This document shows, in pieces, positions 25,736 to 34,674 of a stretch of 64,000 nt of DNA; positions within the stretch are counted from its first letter, which is position 1; each line of letters starts with the position of its first letter. The notes under the pieces are model-generated. The model saw only the letters and a list, made by a program, of their open reading frames with translations. It had not been told where the DNA came from and did no database searches. Both the position numbers and the translations under genes were made by a program. The stretch covers positions 1 to 64,000 of the forward strand of contig NZ_PCOQ01000007.1 of the NCBI RefSeq assembly GCF_002975275.1, given 5' to 3'. This stretch comes from Achromobacter sp. MYb9 (GTDB taxonomy: Bacteria > Pseudomonadota > Gammaproteobacteria > Burkholderiales > Burkholderiaceae_B).

Positions 25736-27817
25736 ATGCATACCAGCAGTAAGGGACTGGGTCAGCACCTGGTCTGGCTGGCGGTTGCGGTACTGGGCGC
25801 GTTCGCGCTGGGCACCGTGGCGCTGGCCAGAGGCGAGACCATCAACGCGCTATGGGTGGTGATTGCCGCCGTATGCGTCTACCTGATCGCATACCGCTAT
25901 TACAGCCGGTTCATCGCCAAGAACGTCTTCCAGCTGGACGCCTCGCGCATGACGCCGGCCTGGAAGCACAACGACGGCCTGGACTACGTGCCGACCAACA
26001 AGCACGTGCTGTTCGGCCACCACTTCGCCGCCATCGCGGGGGCCGGCCCTCTGGTGGGCCCGGTGCTGGCCGCCCAGATGGGTTACCTGCCTGGCATGCT
26101 CTGGATCCTGGCGGGCGTGGTGTTCGCCGGCGCCGTGCAGGACTTCACCATCCTGTTCATCTCGACGCGCCGTGACGGCCGGTCGCTGGGCGATCTGGTC
26201 AAGTCCGAACTGGGCAAGATCCCGGGCGTGATCGCGCTGTTCGGCGCCTTCATGATCATGGTGATCATCCTGGCCGTGCTGGCGCTGATCGTGGTGAAGG
26301 CGCTGACGCATTCGCCCTGGGGTACGTTCACGGTCGCGGCCACCATCCCCATCGCGCTGTTCATGGGCGTGTACCTGCGCTACATCCGTCCGGGCAAGAT
26401 CGGCGAGGTCTCGGTCATCGGCTTCGTCGGCCTGATGGCCGCCATCACCTTTGGGCAGGACGTGGCCGCGCATCCGGTGCTGGGCCCGATGTTCGATTTC
26501 GATGGCAAGGGCCTGACCTGGATCCTGATCGTCTACGGCTTCATCGCCGCCGTGCTGCCCGTGTGGCTGCTGCTGGCCCCGCGCGACTACCTGTCGACCT
26601 TCCTGAAGATCGGCACCATCCTCGGCCTGGCGATCGGCATCGTGGTCGTGGCGCCGGAACTGAAGATGCCCGCGCTGACGCAGTTCGTGGACGGCACCGG
26701 CCCGGTATGGTCGGGCAACCTGTTCCCGTTCCTGTTCATCACCATCGCCTGCGGCGCGGTATCGGGCTTCCATGCCCTGATCGCGTCGGGCACCACGCCC
26801 AAGCTGATCGAAAACGAAAGCCAGGCCCGCTATATCGGTTATGGCGGCATGCTGATGGAATCGTTCGTGGCCATCATGGCGCTGGTGGCGGCTTGCGTGA
26901 TCGAGCCCGGCATCTACTACGCCATGAACAGCCCGGCGGCCGTCATCGGCACGACGCCGGACCAGGTGGCCCAGGTAGTATCCAGCTGGGGCTTCGTGGT
27001 CACGCCGCAAGACCTGATCCAGACCGCCAAGGACGTCGGCGAAAGCACGATCATTTCGCGCGCGGGCGGGGCGCCCACGCTGGCCGTCGGCATGGCGCAC
27101 ATTCTGCACCAGGCCATCGGCGGCCCGGGCATGATGGCCTTCTGGTACCACTTCGCGATCCTGTTCGAAGCGCTGTTCATCCTGACCGCGGTGGATGCGG
27201 GCACGCGCGCCGGCCGCTTCATGCTGCAAGACCTGCTGGGCACCTTCGCCCCGTCGCTCAAGCGCACGGACTCGTTGCCGGCCAACCTGATCGCCACCGC
27301 CTTGTGCGTGGCGGCCTGGGGCTACTTCCTGTATCAGGGCGTGGTGGACCCGCTGGGCGGCATCAACACGCTGTGGCCGCTGTTCGGCATCGCCAACCAG
27401 ATGCTGGCCGCGATCGCGCTGACGCTGGGCACCGTCGTGCTGTTCAAGATGAAACGCGACCGCTACGCATGGGTCACCATCTTGCCCACGCTGTGGCTCC
27501 TGGCTTGCACGCTGACGGCCGGCTGGCAAAAGCTGTTCGACGCCGACCCGCGCGTCAGCTTCCTGGCTCACGCCGCGAAGTACAACGCGGCCATCGCCGA
27601 AGGCCGCGTGCTGGCGCCCGCCAAGTCGCTGGGCGAGATGTCGCGTGTCGTGATGAACGACTACATCAACGCCGGCCTGTGCGCCATCTTCATGTTCGTG
27701 GTGGTCAGCATCGTGGTGTTCGGCCTGAAGTCGGTGCAGCGCGCGCGCGCCGAGAACAAGCCGACCTCGCGCGAGACGCCCTACGAAACCCTGCCCGTCG
27801 CGGCGGGCGCGGACTGA
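25736..27817 (+). CDS. cstA: Carbon starvation / pyruvate transporter CstA
   Basis: A 693-residue inner-membrane transporter with many hydrophobic helices. CstA hallmarks include YRYYSRFIAKNVFQLD, PTNKHVLFGHHFAAIAGAGPLVGPVLAAQMGYLPG and GAVQDFTILFISTRRDGRSLG. Family members take up pyruvate and, by some reports, peptides during carbon limitation. The start at 25736 follows AAGAGGAG at good spacing; the longer upstream frame lies in the promoter region. It is 18 bp before the small ybdD gene and divergent from a Cache-type two-component system. Confidence 0.93.
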   Translation: MHTSSKGLGQHLVWLAVAVLGAFALGTVALARGETINALWVVIAAVCVYLIAYRYYSRFIAKNVFQLDASRMTPAWKHNDGLDYVPTNKHVLFGHHFAAIAGAGPLVGPVLAAQMGYLPGMLWILAGVVFAGAVQDFTILFISTRRDGRSLGDLVKSELGKIPGVIALFGAFMIMVIILAVLALIVVKALTHSPWGTFTVAATIPIALFMGVYLRYIRPGKIGEVSVIGFVGLMAAITFGQDVAAHPVLGPMFDFDGKGLTWILIVYGFIAAVLPVWLLLAPRDYLSTFLKIGTILGLAIGIVVVAPELKMPALTQFVDGTGPVWSGNLFPFLFITIACGAVSGFHALIASGTTPKLIENESQARYIGYGGMLMESFVAIMALVAACVIEPGIYYAMNSPAAVIGTTPDQVAQVVSSWGFVVTPQDLIQTAKDVGESTIISRAGGAPTLAVGMAHILHQAIGGPGMMAFWYHFAILFEALFILTAVDAGTRAGRFMLQDLLGTFAPSLKRTDSLPANLIATALCVAAWGYFLYQGVVDPLGGINTLWPLFGIANQMLAAIALTLGTVVLFKMKRDRYAWVTILPTLWLLACTLTAGWQKLFDADPRVSFLAHAAKYNAAIAEGRVLAPAKSLGEMSRVVMNDYINAGLCAIFMFVVVSIVVFGLKSVQRARAENKPTSRETPYETLPVAAGAD

Positions 27818-27835
27818 TCCCCAAGGAGGCGTCGC

Positions 27836-28048
27836 ATGCTGTTTGGCAACATGAGTTCAGCCGCCGGCGCCGCCGGCCGTTACCTGGGGCAAACGCTCCG
27901 GCTGATGGTCGGCGTGCCGGACTACGAGACATATGTGGAGCATATGCGGCGTACCCACCCTGACCAAGAGCCGATGACCTACGAAGCTTTCTTCCGCGAG
28001 CGCCAGGACGCGCGCTACGGGGGAAAGAAACGGATCGGCTGTTGCTGA
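27836..28048 (+). CDS. ybdD: YbdD/YjiX family small protein
   Basis: A 70-residue protein of the YbdD/YjiX family: GRYLGQTLRLMVGVPDYETYVEHMRRTHPDQEPMTYEAFFRERQDARYGG. The C-terminal GCC ending is typical. Such genes almost always follow cstA or btsT, and here the gap is 18 bp with an AAGGAGG site. The role is unknown; an accessory to CstA is likely. Confidence 0.9.
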   Translation: MLFGNMSSAAGAAGRYLGQTLRLMVGVPDYETYVEHMRRTHPDQEPMTYEAFFRERQDARYGGKKRIGCC

Positions 28049-28091
28049 TGGGATGATGCCCCTACGCTGCGCACACTGCGTGTGCTTGCGA

Positions 28092-28121
28092 TAAAAAAAG
28101 CCCCTGCGGGGGCTTTTTCTT
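28092..28121. terminator. Bidirectional intrinsic terminator
   Basis: The stem aaaaagcccc (28095-28104) pairs with ggggcttttt (28109-28118) around tgcg, with A-run and T-run on either side. It lies between convergent ybdD and the MFS transporter gene and can stop both transcripts. Confidence 0.88.
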
Positions 28122-28171
28122 TGGACGCGCCAGCGTCGAAAAGACCCACGCGGCGAACGACGCACTCGCTT

Positions 28172-29347
28172 CTACGATGCGCGCGGCCGCAGCCTTTCCG
28201 AATAAATCACCAGCGGCACCGCGCACAGCGCGCACGCGGCCATCACCATGAAGCCGCCGGGCGCGTAGCTTCGGTACAGCGCGCCGCCCAGCTGGATGCT
28301 GGCGAACATGAACACGCCGCCCGACAGCATCGCGTATAGCGCGATCGCCGATGTCTTGCATGCGGCGGGCACGTGGCGCGTGATGTACCACATGATGGCG
28401 GCGTTGTTGCCGGCCAGGGTGAAGCACTGCAGCAGCTGCAGCCCGGCGATCAACGCCGGATCCGTCGTGGCCGACAGGCCCGCCCAGCGGATGACCGTCA
28501 TCACCGCCGATGCCAGAATCAGCCATTGCGCTCCGGTCCGGGCCAGGACCTTTGGCGCCAGGAAAAAAAACAGCACTTCGCTGCCGACGCCCACCACCCA
28601 CAACAGAGAGATCAGCGCGGTCGACAGGCCGCTTGCGGTCCAGTAGAGCGTGGAATAGGAATACAGGAAGCCGTTGCTGGCCTGGACCAGCGACGCCGCC
28701 GCGATGCACATCACAAGCGGGCGGTCGCGCAGGACCGCCAGCATGGGCGTCCGCACGCGCTGGGCCGGCGTCTCGTCGGCGGCGGGGCGCGCGGCCTGCG
28801 GCAGCAGCCGCACGCAAGCCAGACAGGCAATGATCAGCAGGATAGACAGCCACATCACCCAGTCGGCGTCGAACGTCTTGATCAGGTAGCCCCCCACGAC
28901 GGTGATGGCGGCAAAGCCTAGCGAGCCGCAAGCCCGGATCACGGTGTAGGAATGACCCTGCGCCCGGCCGCTTGATATCGCCATCCGGTCCATCAACGGC
29001 AGCACGGCCGGGAAGACGGCGTTCAACAGCAGCGTGATGGCGAGCATCCCGCCGGACGTCTGCGAAAACGGATAACAGAAGAACAGCACAAGCGATGCCG
29101 CCAGCGCCAAGGCGATCAGCGCGTGCGCGCGGCCGCTCTGGTCGGCCACGTGGGCGACGACCGGCGTGGACAGGATCTTGGGCAGGAAGGAGGTGGCGAC
29201 GATCAGCCCGATGACGGCGGGGTCCACGCCGCGGCTGGCAAACCATAAGGGCAGGAAGGGGATGCTGACGCCCTGCAGGCCGTAATACAGGAAGTAGAAC
29301 CCGTGCAACGCGATGGCGCCTTGTCTGGCGTCGGGATTGCCGCGCAT
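28172..29347 (-). CDS. MFS transporter (HcaT/phenylpropionate-permease-like)
   Basis: A 391-residue protein with about twelve hydrophobic helices. The N-terminus GFYFLYYGLQGVSIPFLPLWFASRGVDPAVIGLI resembles the HcaT/YcaD-like MFS group. A central loop follows ARPAADETPAQRVRTP (about 195-210). It lies 61 bp after the DAPG-hydrolase-like gene on the same strand and would be co-transcribed. Export or import of an aromatic compound is a reasonable guess, not shown by sequence. Confidence 0.85.
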   Translation of the reverse strand: MRGNPDARQGAIALHGFYFLYYGLQGVSIPFLPLWFASRGVDPAVIGLIVATSFLPKILSTPVVAHVADQSGRAHALIALALAASLVLFFCYPFSQTSGGMLAITLLLNAVFPAVLPLMDRMAISSGRAQGHSYTVIRACGSLGFAAITVVGGYLIKTFDADWVMWLSILLIIACLACVRLLPQAARPAADETPAQRVRTPMLAVLRDRPLVMCIAAASLVQASNGFLYSYSTLYWTASGLSTALISLLWVVGVGSEVLFFFLAPKVLARTGAQWLILASAVMTVIRWAGLSATTDPALIAGLQLLQCFTLAGNNAAIMWYITRHVPAACKTSAIALYAMLSGGVFMFASIQLGGALYRSYAPGGFMVMAACALCAVPLVIYSERLRPRAS

Positions 29348-29408
29348 AGCGATGGTGTCGATCTGGCTGATACGAAGGCGCGTAGCATACTCCTACCCGC
29401 TAAGAGCG

Positions 29409-30110
29409 TTACCAGGGCAGCGGGGCCTTTTCGCCATTGGCGTGTTCACCGTAGTAGATCGACGGCAGAAACCGCGACAAATAGGTGAATTCGGTATAGC
29501 AATGACGCAGCAGGTTCAAGCCCAGTGCGTCGGGCACCTCGTGCTCGGGGTGGGCGCTGGCTTTGCCCAGGTAGAAGCGGCTACGCAGAACGCATCCGAA
29601 TGGCGTGTCACGCGCGAGGTGGATCATGTCGCCATCCATCGGATCGCCGTCGGCGTCCAGTGCAATGGCGTCGCCGAACCCAATCCGCGCATACACCGCG
29701 GCGGACACGTCCTGGCGCTTGCGGGCGGCCTCTAGCCGCGCCGGATCAAAACACTCGCGCGGGTCATGGAATTTCAGCTTCGCCGCGACGGGTGGGATGT
29801 CGGCTAGCGACTCGACAGCGTGAATCGAGGCGCCGATATAGCTTTCACCGCGCTGCCAGTGGGCGTCCCACCCTCGGTGCTCCACGTGGTCGTGCGGATG
29901 CCACCATTTGATGTGCTGGCTGGTTTCGAAGAACGTGAACCACCAGTCCAGCATGCGTCCCTTGCAGCCGTGCAGGTCGGTGCGCGCGGCCACCACCAGT
30001 CCGCCGCCGGGCAGCCGGGTGATGCCGGTCTCCAGGCGAAGGGGCGAGGGATCCAGCAAAGTGTCCATGTCCGCCAGAATGCGGGAATCGTCGGGGTGGG
30101 GGGTGGCCAT
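29409..30110 (-). CDS. DAPG/phloretin hydrolase-like protein (PhlG family)
   Basis: A 233-residue protein with the DAPG-hydrolase pattern: KGRMLDWWFTFFETSQHIKWWHPHDHVEHRGWD near the middle of the N-terminal half, then GMVxHLARDT-like and HPEHEVPDALGLNLLRHCYTEFTYLSRFLPSIYYGE. PhlG and phloretin hydrolase cleave a C-C bond next to a phloroglucinol ring with a zinc ion, and the His and Glu residues in these segments are candidate ligands. It is divergent from a TetR gene with a palindromic operator between, and precedes the MFS gene. The natural substrate is unknown. Confidence 0.72.
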   Translation of the reverse strand: MATPHPDDSRILADMDTLLDPSPLRLETGITRLPGGGLVVAARTDLHGCKGRMLDWWFTFFETSQHIKWWHPHDHVEHRGWDAHWQRGESYIGASIHAVESLADIPPVAAKLKFHDPRECFDPARLEAARKRQDVSAAVYARIGFGDAIALDADGDPMDGDMIHLARDTPFGCVLRSRFYLGKASAHPEHEVPDALGLNLLRHCYTEFTYLSRFLPSIYYGEHANGEKAPLPW

Positions 30111-30150
30111 AGAAGGGCTCCAGGTTGGCGAGCGCCTATTCTATAATAAA

Positions 30151-30167
30151 GAAACGAATAGCGTTTC
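30151..30167. promoter_or_regulatory. TetR-type operator palindrome
   Basis: GAAACG (30151-30156) and CGTTTC (30162-30167) are inverted repeats around a 5-nt spacer, next to a TATAAT (30142-30147) in the divergent promoter between the DAPG-hydrolase-like gene and the TetR gene. It is the obvious site for the TetR protein to repress both. Confidence 0.55.
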
Positions 30168-30220
30168 CTAAATATCGCAGGCGTGTAAGATCGCATCTCG
30201 GAAACCCAAGGAGGACGGCG

Positions 30221-30901
30221 TTGAGGCCGCAATCACCCCCCACGTCCGCGCCCCGTGCGCGCGGACGCCCCGCCCGGCCAGAATCGGAACAACTGGTTGC
30301 GGCACTTGAGGCCGCCACTTGGCTGTTGCTGAATTCTGGCTATGCCGCGACGACGCTGGAAGCGGTCGCCAAGCGGGCTGGCATGGCCAAGAAGACGATT
30401 TACCGGTTCGCGGCCAATCGGGAAGATCTTGTAGGGCAAGTGGTGCGCAAGTGGACCGATGCCTTTGAACCCGTAATGGCGCAGGAAGTTGGCGCGTCCG
30501 CCGATGTCTTGCCGGCGTTGTCGCGTGTGCTGGACGTGATTGCGGCACGGGCATTGTCGTCCGACGCGGTGGGTATGTTCCGACTCTTGACTGCGGATTT
30601 TCCGGCGCGCGACGCGCTGCTGCCGGTATACCAGAAGAATGGTATCGAGCGCGGAACTACGATGCTGGGCGATTGGCTGGGCCGGTTGGGCGAACGCGGC
30701 CTGATCCGAGTGCGCCAGCCACACGCGACGGCTGGACTGTTGCTCTCCATGGTGATCGCCGAGCCCTTGCGCCAGATGGCGCTGGGCCTGATTCCGCCCT
30801 TGCCCGAAAGCTCGGTCAGCGAACGTATTCAGGTGGCGCTGGCCATTTTTAGTGGGCGGCAAACCGACGATGGACCGGGGTTTGCGCTGAATGGTGGATA
30901 G
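30221..30901 (+). CDS. TetR family transcriptional regulator
   Basis: A 226-residue regulator with helix-turn-helix TTLEAVAKRAGMAKKTIYRFAANREDLVGQVV (about 45-75) and a variable ligand domain. I place the start at TTG 30221, because AAGGAGG (30208-30214) lies 6 nt before it. The longer in-frame extension would run through the operator and promoter. The N-terminus is Pro/Arg-rich (PRARGRPARPE). It is divergent from the DAPG-hydrolase-like and MFS genes and probably represses them. Confidence 0.85.
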   Translation: MRPQSPPTSAPRARGRPARPESEQLVAALEAATWLLLNSGYAATTLEAVAKRAGMAKKTIYRFAANREDLVGQVVRKWTDAFEPVMAQEVGASADVLPALSRVLDVIAARALSSDAVGMFRLLTADFPARDALLPVYQKNGIERGTTMLGDWLGRLGERGLIRVRQPHATAGLLLSMVIAEPLRQMALGLIPPLPESSVSERIQVALAIFSGRQTDDGPGFALNGG

Positions 30902-31047
30902 CGGACGGCACCTGCCGGCATTCAGCTTGCCGCCAGCTGACGCGGCCCATTGGCAAAGCCGGTTTAGGGGATTACCCTTGGGTATCGCACACGGTTTCAT
31001 CCGTGCCGCGACTGCGTACTTTCTATCATTCCAAGGAGCGGCATTTC

Positions 31048-31599
31048 ATGGCCAAGAAATTGAATGAGAAGACCATCAAGACGCTGAAAGAGCGCCGCAA
31101 GCTTCCACTGGCAACGCCTACCGACCTGGCGGCGGCCGCCACCCGCGACATCTCCGCCGCGCTCAACCAGTTACTGGCCGACGTGTTCGCGCTGTATCTG
31201 AAAACGAAGAATTTCCACTGGCACGTAAGCGGGCCGCACTTCCGCGATTACCACCTGCTGCTTGACGAACAAGGCGATCAGCTATTCGCCATGACCGACC
31301 CCATCGCGGAACGCATCCGCAAGATCGGTGGCACGACGCTACGTTCCATCGGGCATATCTCGCGCATCCAGCGTATTTCGGACAACGATGCCGACTACGT
31401 GCAGCCGCTGGACATGCTGGCCGAATTGCGTGAAGACAACAAGGTGCTGGCGGCAGCGCTGCGCGAGGCCCACAACATCACCGACGAACACCGCGACATT
31501 GCCAGCTCGAGCCTGATCGAAAACTGGATCGACGAAACCGAACGGCGCACCTGGTTCCTGTTCGAGGCCAGCCGGCAGGGCGACTCCACGGGTCATTGA
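31048..31599 (+). CDS. dps: Dps-type DNA-binding ferritin
   Basis: A 183-residue Dps family protein. The ferroxidase and iron-binding signature is KTKNFHWHVSGPHFRDYHLLLDEQGDQLFAMTDPIAERIRKIGG (about 51-95). The Lys-rich N-terminus (AKKLNEKTIKTLKERRK) could contact DNA. It protects DNA by storing iron and consuming peroxide. Start follows CCAAGGAGCGG; the extension upstream has no support. A strong terminator follows. Confidence 0.92.
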   Translation: MAKKLNEKTIKTLKERRKLPLATPTDLAAAATRDISAALNQLLADVFALYLKTKNFHWHVSGPHFRDYHLLLDEQGDQLFAMTDPIAERIRKIGGTTLRSIGHISRIQRISDNDADYVQPLDMLAELREDNKVLAAALREAHNITDEHRDIASSSLIENWIDETERRTWFLFEASRQGDSTGH

Positions 31600-31917
31600 G
31601 TCCGGCTTCGTTCCGTCGGAAATGAAAACCGCCCAGCCCTGACGGACTGGGCGGTTTTGCATGGTGCGGCCGCAATCTGGCAAGCGGAACAATATGCGCG
31701 TTGATCGCGTTGATCACGCCAATGCAGAAGCGGACGGGCCCTGCGCCAAGTGCAATGTCCCATTAATCATGCCGTTCTGTCTCAGGTTGCCGTTTTGCCA
31801 TTTTCTGCTTGGGCGTTCAGTGTAAATTCGCCAACGCTTCCACTCCCGCCGCGGTGCCAGAATGGCTGGCGTGGGGTGTCGCGTGTCCCGCAATTCGACT
31901 GACGGTAACGATCACCC
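31600..31917. other. 318-bp gap between dps and the acid phosphatase gene
   Basis: The left end holds the dps terminator (31625-31660). A tandem 9-bp direct repeat, GCGTTGATC twice (31698-31715), follows. The rest must contain the promoter of the phosphatase gene. No gene was seen here. Confidence 0.5.
31625..31660 (+). terminator. Intrinsic terminator after dps
   Basis: The 12-bp stem aaaaccgcccag (31625-31636) and ctgggcggtttt (31647-31658) encloses a 10-nt loop and ends in a T-run, 25 bp after the dps stop. Confidence 0.88.
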
Positions 31918-32742
31918 ATGCATTCAAAGCTACGTCGCACGGCAATCAGCGTTCTTTTTATTTCTATTGGCATGAGCAACGCGATGGCCGCCGCAGCGGG
32001 CGATGGGCCGGCAGTCACGGATCCGCACTTCGAATTGGCGCCCGGTTATTTGCCCAAGGAAGCCTTGCCCAATAGCCTGGACCTGCTTGGGCCGCCGCCC
32101 GCCGCGGGCAGCGCCGCATTGGCTCGCGACGAAGAGGCAAGGGCGGCAACGATTGCCCTGCGAGGCTCGGCGCGCGCGCATCTGGCTCGCCTGGACGCGG
32201 ACCTGCAGTTTCCGCAACCCGCCCAGCGTTTCTCTTGCGCCATGGGTATCGATATCACCGAAGCGCAGACGCCGCACCTGTATAAGTTGATGCAGAAGGT
32301 CCTTACCGACGCCGGCCTGTCCACCTACGGCGTCAAGAACACCTATAACCGTGTGCGGCCATTCGTTGTCCATAACGAAGGCACGTGCTTCCCCGAACAA
32401 GAGACGTTGCTTCGCTCGGATGGCTCATACCCCTCGGGTCATACGGCCGCGGGTTGGGCCTGGGCGCTTGTTCTGGCCGAGATCAACCCCGAACGCGCCA
32501 ATCGCCTGTTGCGGCGAGGCCTGGAGTTTGGACAAAGCCGAGTCGTATGCAACGCGCATTGGCAAAGCGATGTGGACGCGGGCCGCACGATGGGCGCGGC
32601 AACGGTTGCCTTGCTGCAAAACAACCCTGAATTTGTCGCTGACGTGGATGCCGCGCGCAAAGAAGTTCAGGCGGCTAAGGCGGGGCACGCCGCGCCGGGC
32701 CTGGACTGCGTGGCCGAGGAAGCGGCGCTTTCCGGCAAGTGA
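31918..32742 (+). CDS. Class A non-specific acid phosphatase (PAP2, PhoN-like)
   Basis: A 274-residue secreted phosphatase. The signal peptide ends near SNAMAAA (about 25). The full PAP2 signature is present: KNTYNRVRP (KX6RP), SYPSGHT (PSGH) and SRVVCNAHWQSD (SRX5HX3D). These hold the phosphate-binding Arg/Lys and the catalytic His residues. It acts in the periplasm on phosphomonoesters. It precedes an outer-membrane barrel gene by 53 bp and may share its transcript. Cys residues in SCAMG, GTCFPE and LDCVAE could form disulfides. Confidence 0.9.
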   Translation: MHSKLRRTAISVLFISIGMSNAMAAAAGDGPAVTDPHFELAPGYLPKEALPNSLDLLGPPPAAGSAALARDEEARAATIALRGSARAHLARLDADLQFPQPAQRFSCAMGIDITEAQTPHLYKLMQKVLTDAGLSTYGVKNTYNRVRPFVVHNEGTCFPEQETLLRSDGSYPSGHTAAGWAWALVLAEINPERANRLLRRGLEFGQSRVVCNAHWQSDVDAGRTMGAATVALLQNNPEFVADVDAARKEVQAAKAGHAAPGLDCVAEEAALSGK

Positions 32743-32795
32743 TCACGCCATCCGCCCGCGCGCGCCCATCAATGCCGCCGTTCCGTCGAGAAACC

Positions 32796-33587
32796 ATGAA
32801 ATTTGTTGCTTTCCTCCTGATTGCCGTAAGCATGGCATTCGGAATATCCCAGGCGGCCCTTGCCCAGGACGGCTTGCCGATCAGCCCCTTGATGCAAAAG
32901 CAGGGCGACTCGTCCGCGCAATGGCGTATCACTGCAAGCCCCTATGCCTGGGCGTCCGGAATCAAAGGGAAAGTCGGGCAATTCGGGCAAGCGCCGGCCA
33001 GACTGGATTCCAGTTTCAACGACATCCTCAGCGAGCTTGATCTGGCTTTCATGGGCGCCATCGACGCGCGCTACGAACGATTCAGCCTGATCGGGGATGT
33101 GATGTATGGAAAGCTCTCGGCAGGGGGCGACACGCAGTATGGCGTTCTGAGCCGACGCGTCGACATCACGACCACCTCCTTCTCGGGGTTCTTTGGCGCG
33201 GGCTACAGCGTGCTTGAGGGCGACAACGGCCATCTTGACGTGATTGGTGGCGGGCGGCTTTGGCACGCAAGCACCAAACTATCCTTGAAAGGCGGCGTGC
33301 TCGACGGCCGCAGCGAACGCGACAGCGCCACATGGATCGATGCGGTGGCGGGCCTGCGCGGTCAATATGCCCTGAATGATCACTGGTATCTGACCGGCTG
33401 GGGAGTTGTCGGCGCGGGGCAGGCCAGGCTTGATTGGGACGTGACGGCCGCTATTGCCTATCAGTTCAAGTCTAATTTTTCGGCGGTACTGGGCTACCGG
33501 GCGCTTGGCGTCAACTACGACCGCAATGGTTTCGTCTACGACGTCATTCAGCAGGGGCCTATCCTGGGCCTTTCCTACCAGTTCTGA
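32796..33587 (+). CDS. Outer-membrane beta-barrel protein, unassigned
   Basis: A 263-residue protein with signal peptide MKFVAFLLIAVSMAFGISQAALAQ. The mature part is made of alternating amphipathic strands with Trp/Tyr girdles (WRITASPYAWASGIKG, RYERFSLIGDVMYGKL, HWYLTGWGVVGAGQARLDWDVT) and ends in Phe (ILGLSYQF), as do barrels inserted by the BAM complex. I do not recognise a named family with certainty. The start is chosen for the signal peptide; an upstream in-frame extension is not signal-like. Confidence 0.75.
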   Translation: MKFVAFLLIAVSMAFGISQAALAQDGLPISPLMQKQGDSSAQWRITASPYAWASGIKGKVGQFGQAPARLDSSFNDILSELDLAFMGAIDARYERFSLIGDVMYGKLSAGGDTQYGVLSRRVDITTTSFSGFFGAGYSVLEGDNGHLDVIGGGRLWHASTKLSLKGGVLDGRSERDSATWIDAVAGLRGQYALNDHWYLTGWGVVGAGQARLDWDVTAAIAYQFKSNFSAVLGYRALGVNYDRNGFVYDVIQQGPILGLSYQF

Positions 33588-33599
33588 ATTGGCCGACGG

Positions 33600-34640
33600 C
33601 TATGCCGCCTGCGGGCCGTGGCGGTGCCCATGACTGTGCGCGGAAAAATGGCTTGCCAGAAGGTTGCGGCTATCGCCGGCAGGCAAGGCCAGACGGCATT
33701 GCTCTCTGGCCTCGTCCGGCGCAACGCCAAAGCGCGCGATGAACGCCTTGCGAAATCTTGCCGGATCTCGAAAACCGAAATGCGCGGCGGTCTGGCCGAC
33801 CGGATGCCTGGCATGACGAGGGTCGACAATGCGGGCATAGGCCGCATCAAGGCGTTTGCACTTGATGATGTGGGCGATGCCGCCCAACTCGGCGAAGACG
33901 CGATATAGATGGGCTCGCGACACTCTGAATCGTTGCATCAGCAGCTCGGGGCCCAGTTCGGGCTGCGCGAGGTGATGATCGATATAGGCGAGGACCCGCG
34001 CGCGCAATGCCTGGCCCAAGAGCGAATCCGGCGCGTTCTGGATCGGCGCCGCGTTGGCCAGGCCCGCCGAAAGCAGGGTGGTCAGGGCTTCTAGCGCCGC
34101 CACGTCTTCGCTTGCGGACAACTGCCCCGACACGGCGTGGAAGCCGCAGAGGTAATCCTTGAGCAGGCGCGTCATCGGGTTGCCGGCCTGAAGCACCAGA
34201 CCGTGAATATCGCGGGCCCCCAATATCTTGTCGATATTGGCGCGAGGAATGGTCATGGCCAGGCGTTCTCCGGCGTCCACCCGGCATTGATAGGGTCGGG
34301 CAAGATCGATGAAGCAGATTCCACCCGCATCGGCCGTGACGTCACGGTCGTCAAAATCACCTTGAATGGACCCTGCGACCAGAACATGGACCAAATACTG
34401 ATCCAGCCCGCTGCGGGCGATCGTGGCGGGGCCCCGCTTGTAACGCTGCGCATTGAAAGTCGTCGAACCCAGCGTCAATCCGCCCAGATGGCGAATCCGC
34501 ATGGTGCCCTCCAACGTTGCGCCCTTGGCGGTGGAAAGCAGCGTTGTGTCGCAGAAAGGGCGCGTGACCTCGCGCCAGTACTCGTCGCGAAACGAAGACG
34601 CGATGGCTTGAGTGGAAATAAATGTTTCAGCGCGGGTCAT
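33600..34640 (-). CDS. AraC family regulator with AraC_binding_2-like domain
   Basis: A 346-residue regulator. The N-terminal half (about 40-210, FDDRDVTADAGGICFIDLARPYQCRVDAGERLAMTIPR) is the cupin-like sensor of AraC_binding_2 proteins. The C-terminal AraC helix-turn-helix pair is LLMQRFRVSRAHLYRVFAELGGIAHIIKCKRL and VGQTAAHFGFRDPARFRKAFIARFGVAPDEAR. The His-rich tail (HFSAHSHGHRHG) is unusual. It lies 34 bp after the DUF1254 gene on the same strand and is convergent with the barrel gene. Confidence 0.85.
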   Translation of the reverse strand: MTRAETFISTQAIASSFRDEYWREVTRPFCDTTLLSTAKGATLEGTMRIRHLGGLTLGSTTFNAQRYKRGPATIARSGLDQYLVHVLVAGSIQGDFDDRDVTADAGGICFIDLARPYQCRVDAGERLAMTIPRANIDKILGARDIHGLVLQAGNPMTRLLKDYLCGFHAVSGQLSASEDVAALEALTTLLSAGLANAAPIQNAPDSLLGQALRARVLAYIDHHLAQPELGPELLMQRFRVSRAHLYRVFAELGGIAHIIKCKRLDAAYARIVDPRHARHPVGQTAAHFGFRDPARFRKAFIARFGVAPDEAREQCRLALPAGDSRNLLASHFSAHSHGHRHGPQAA

Positions 34641-34674
34641 GCTGACGTTTTACCCTAAGTCGCATGCCTGGAGA

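Noticed and set aside
25850-27571. 573-codon antisense frame over cstA
   Set aside because: A high Arg/His/Gln shadow; CstA motifs on the other strand are unmistakable.
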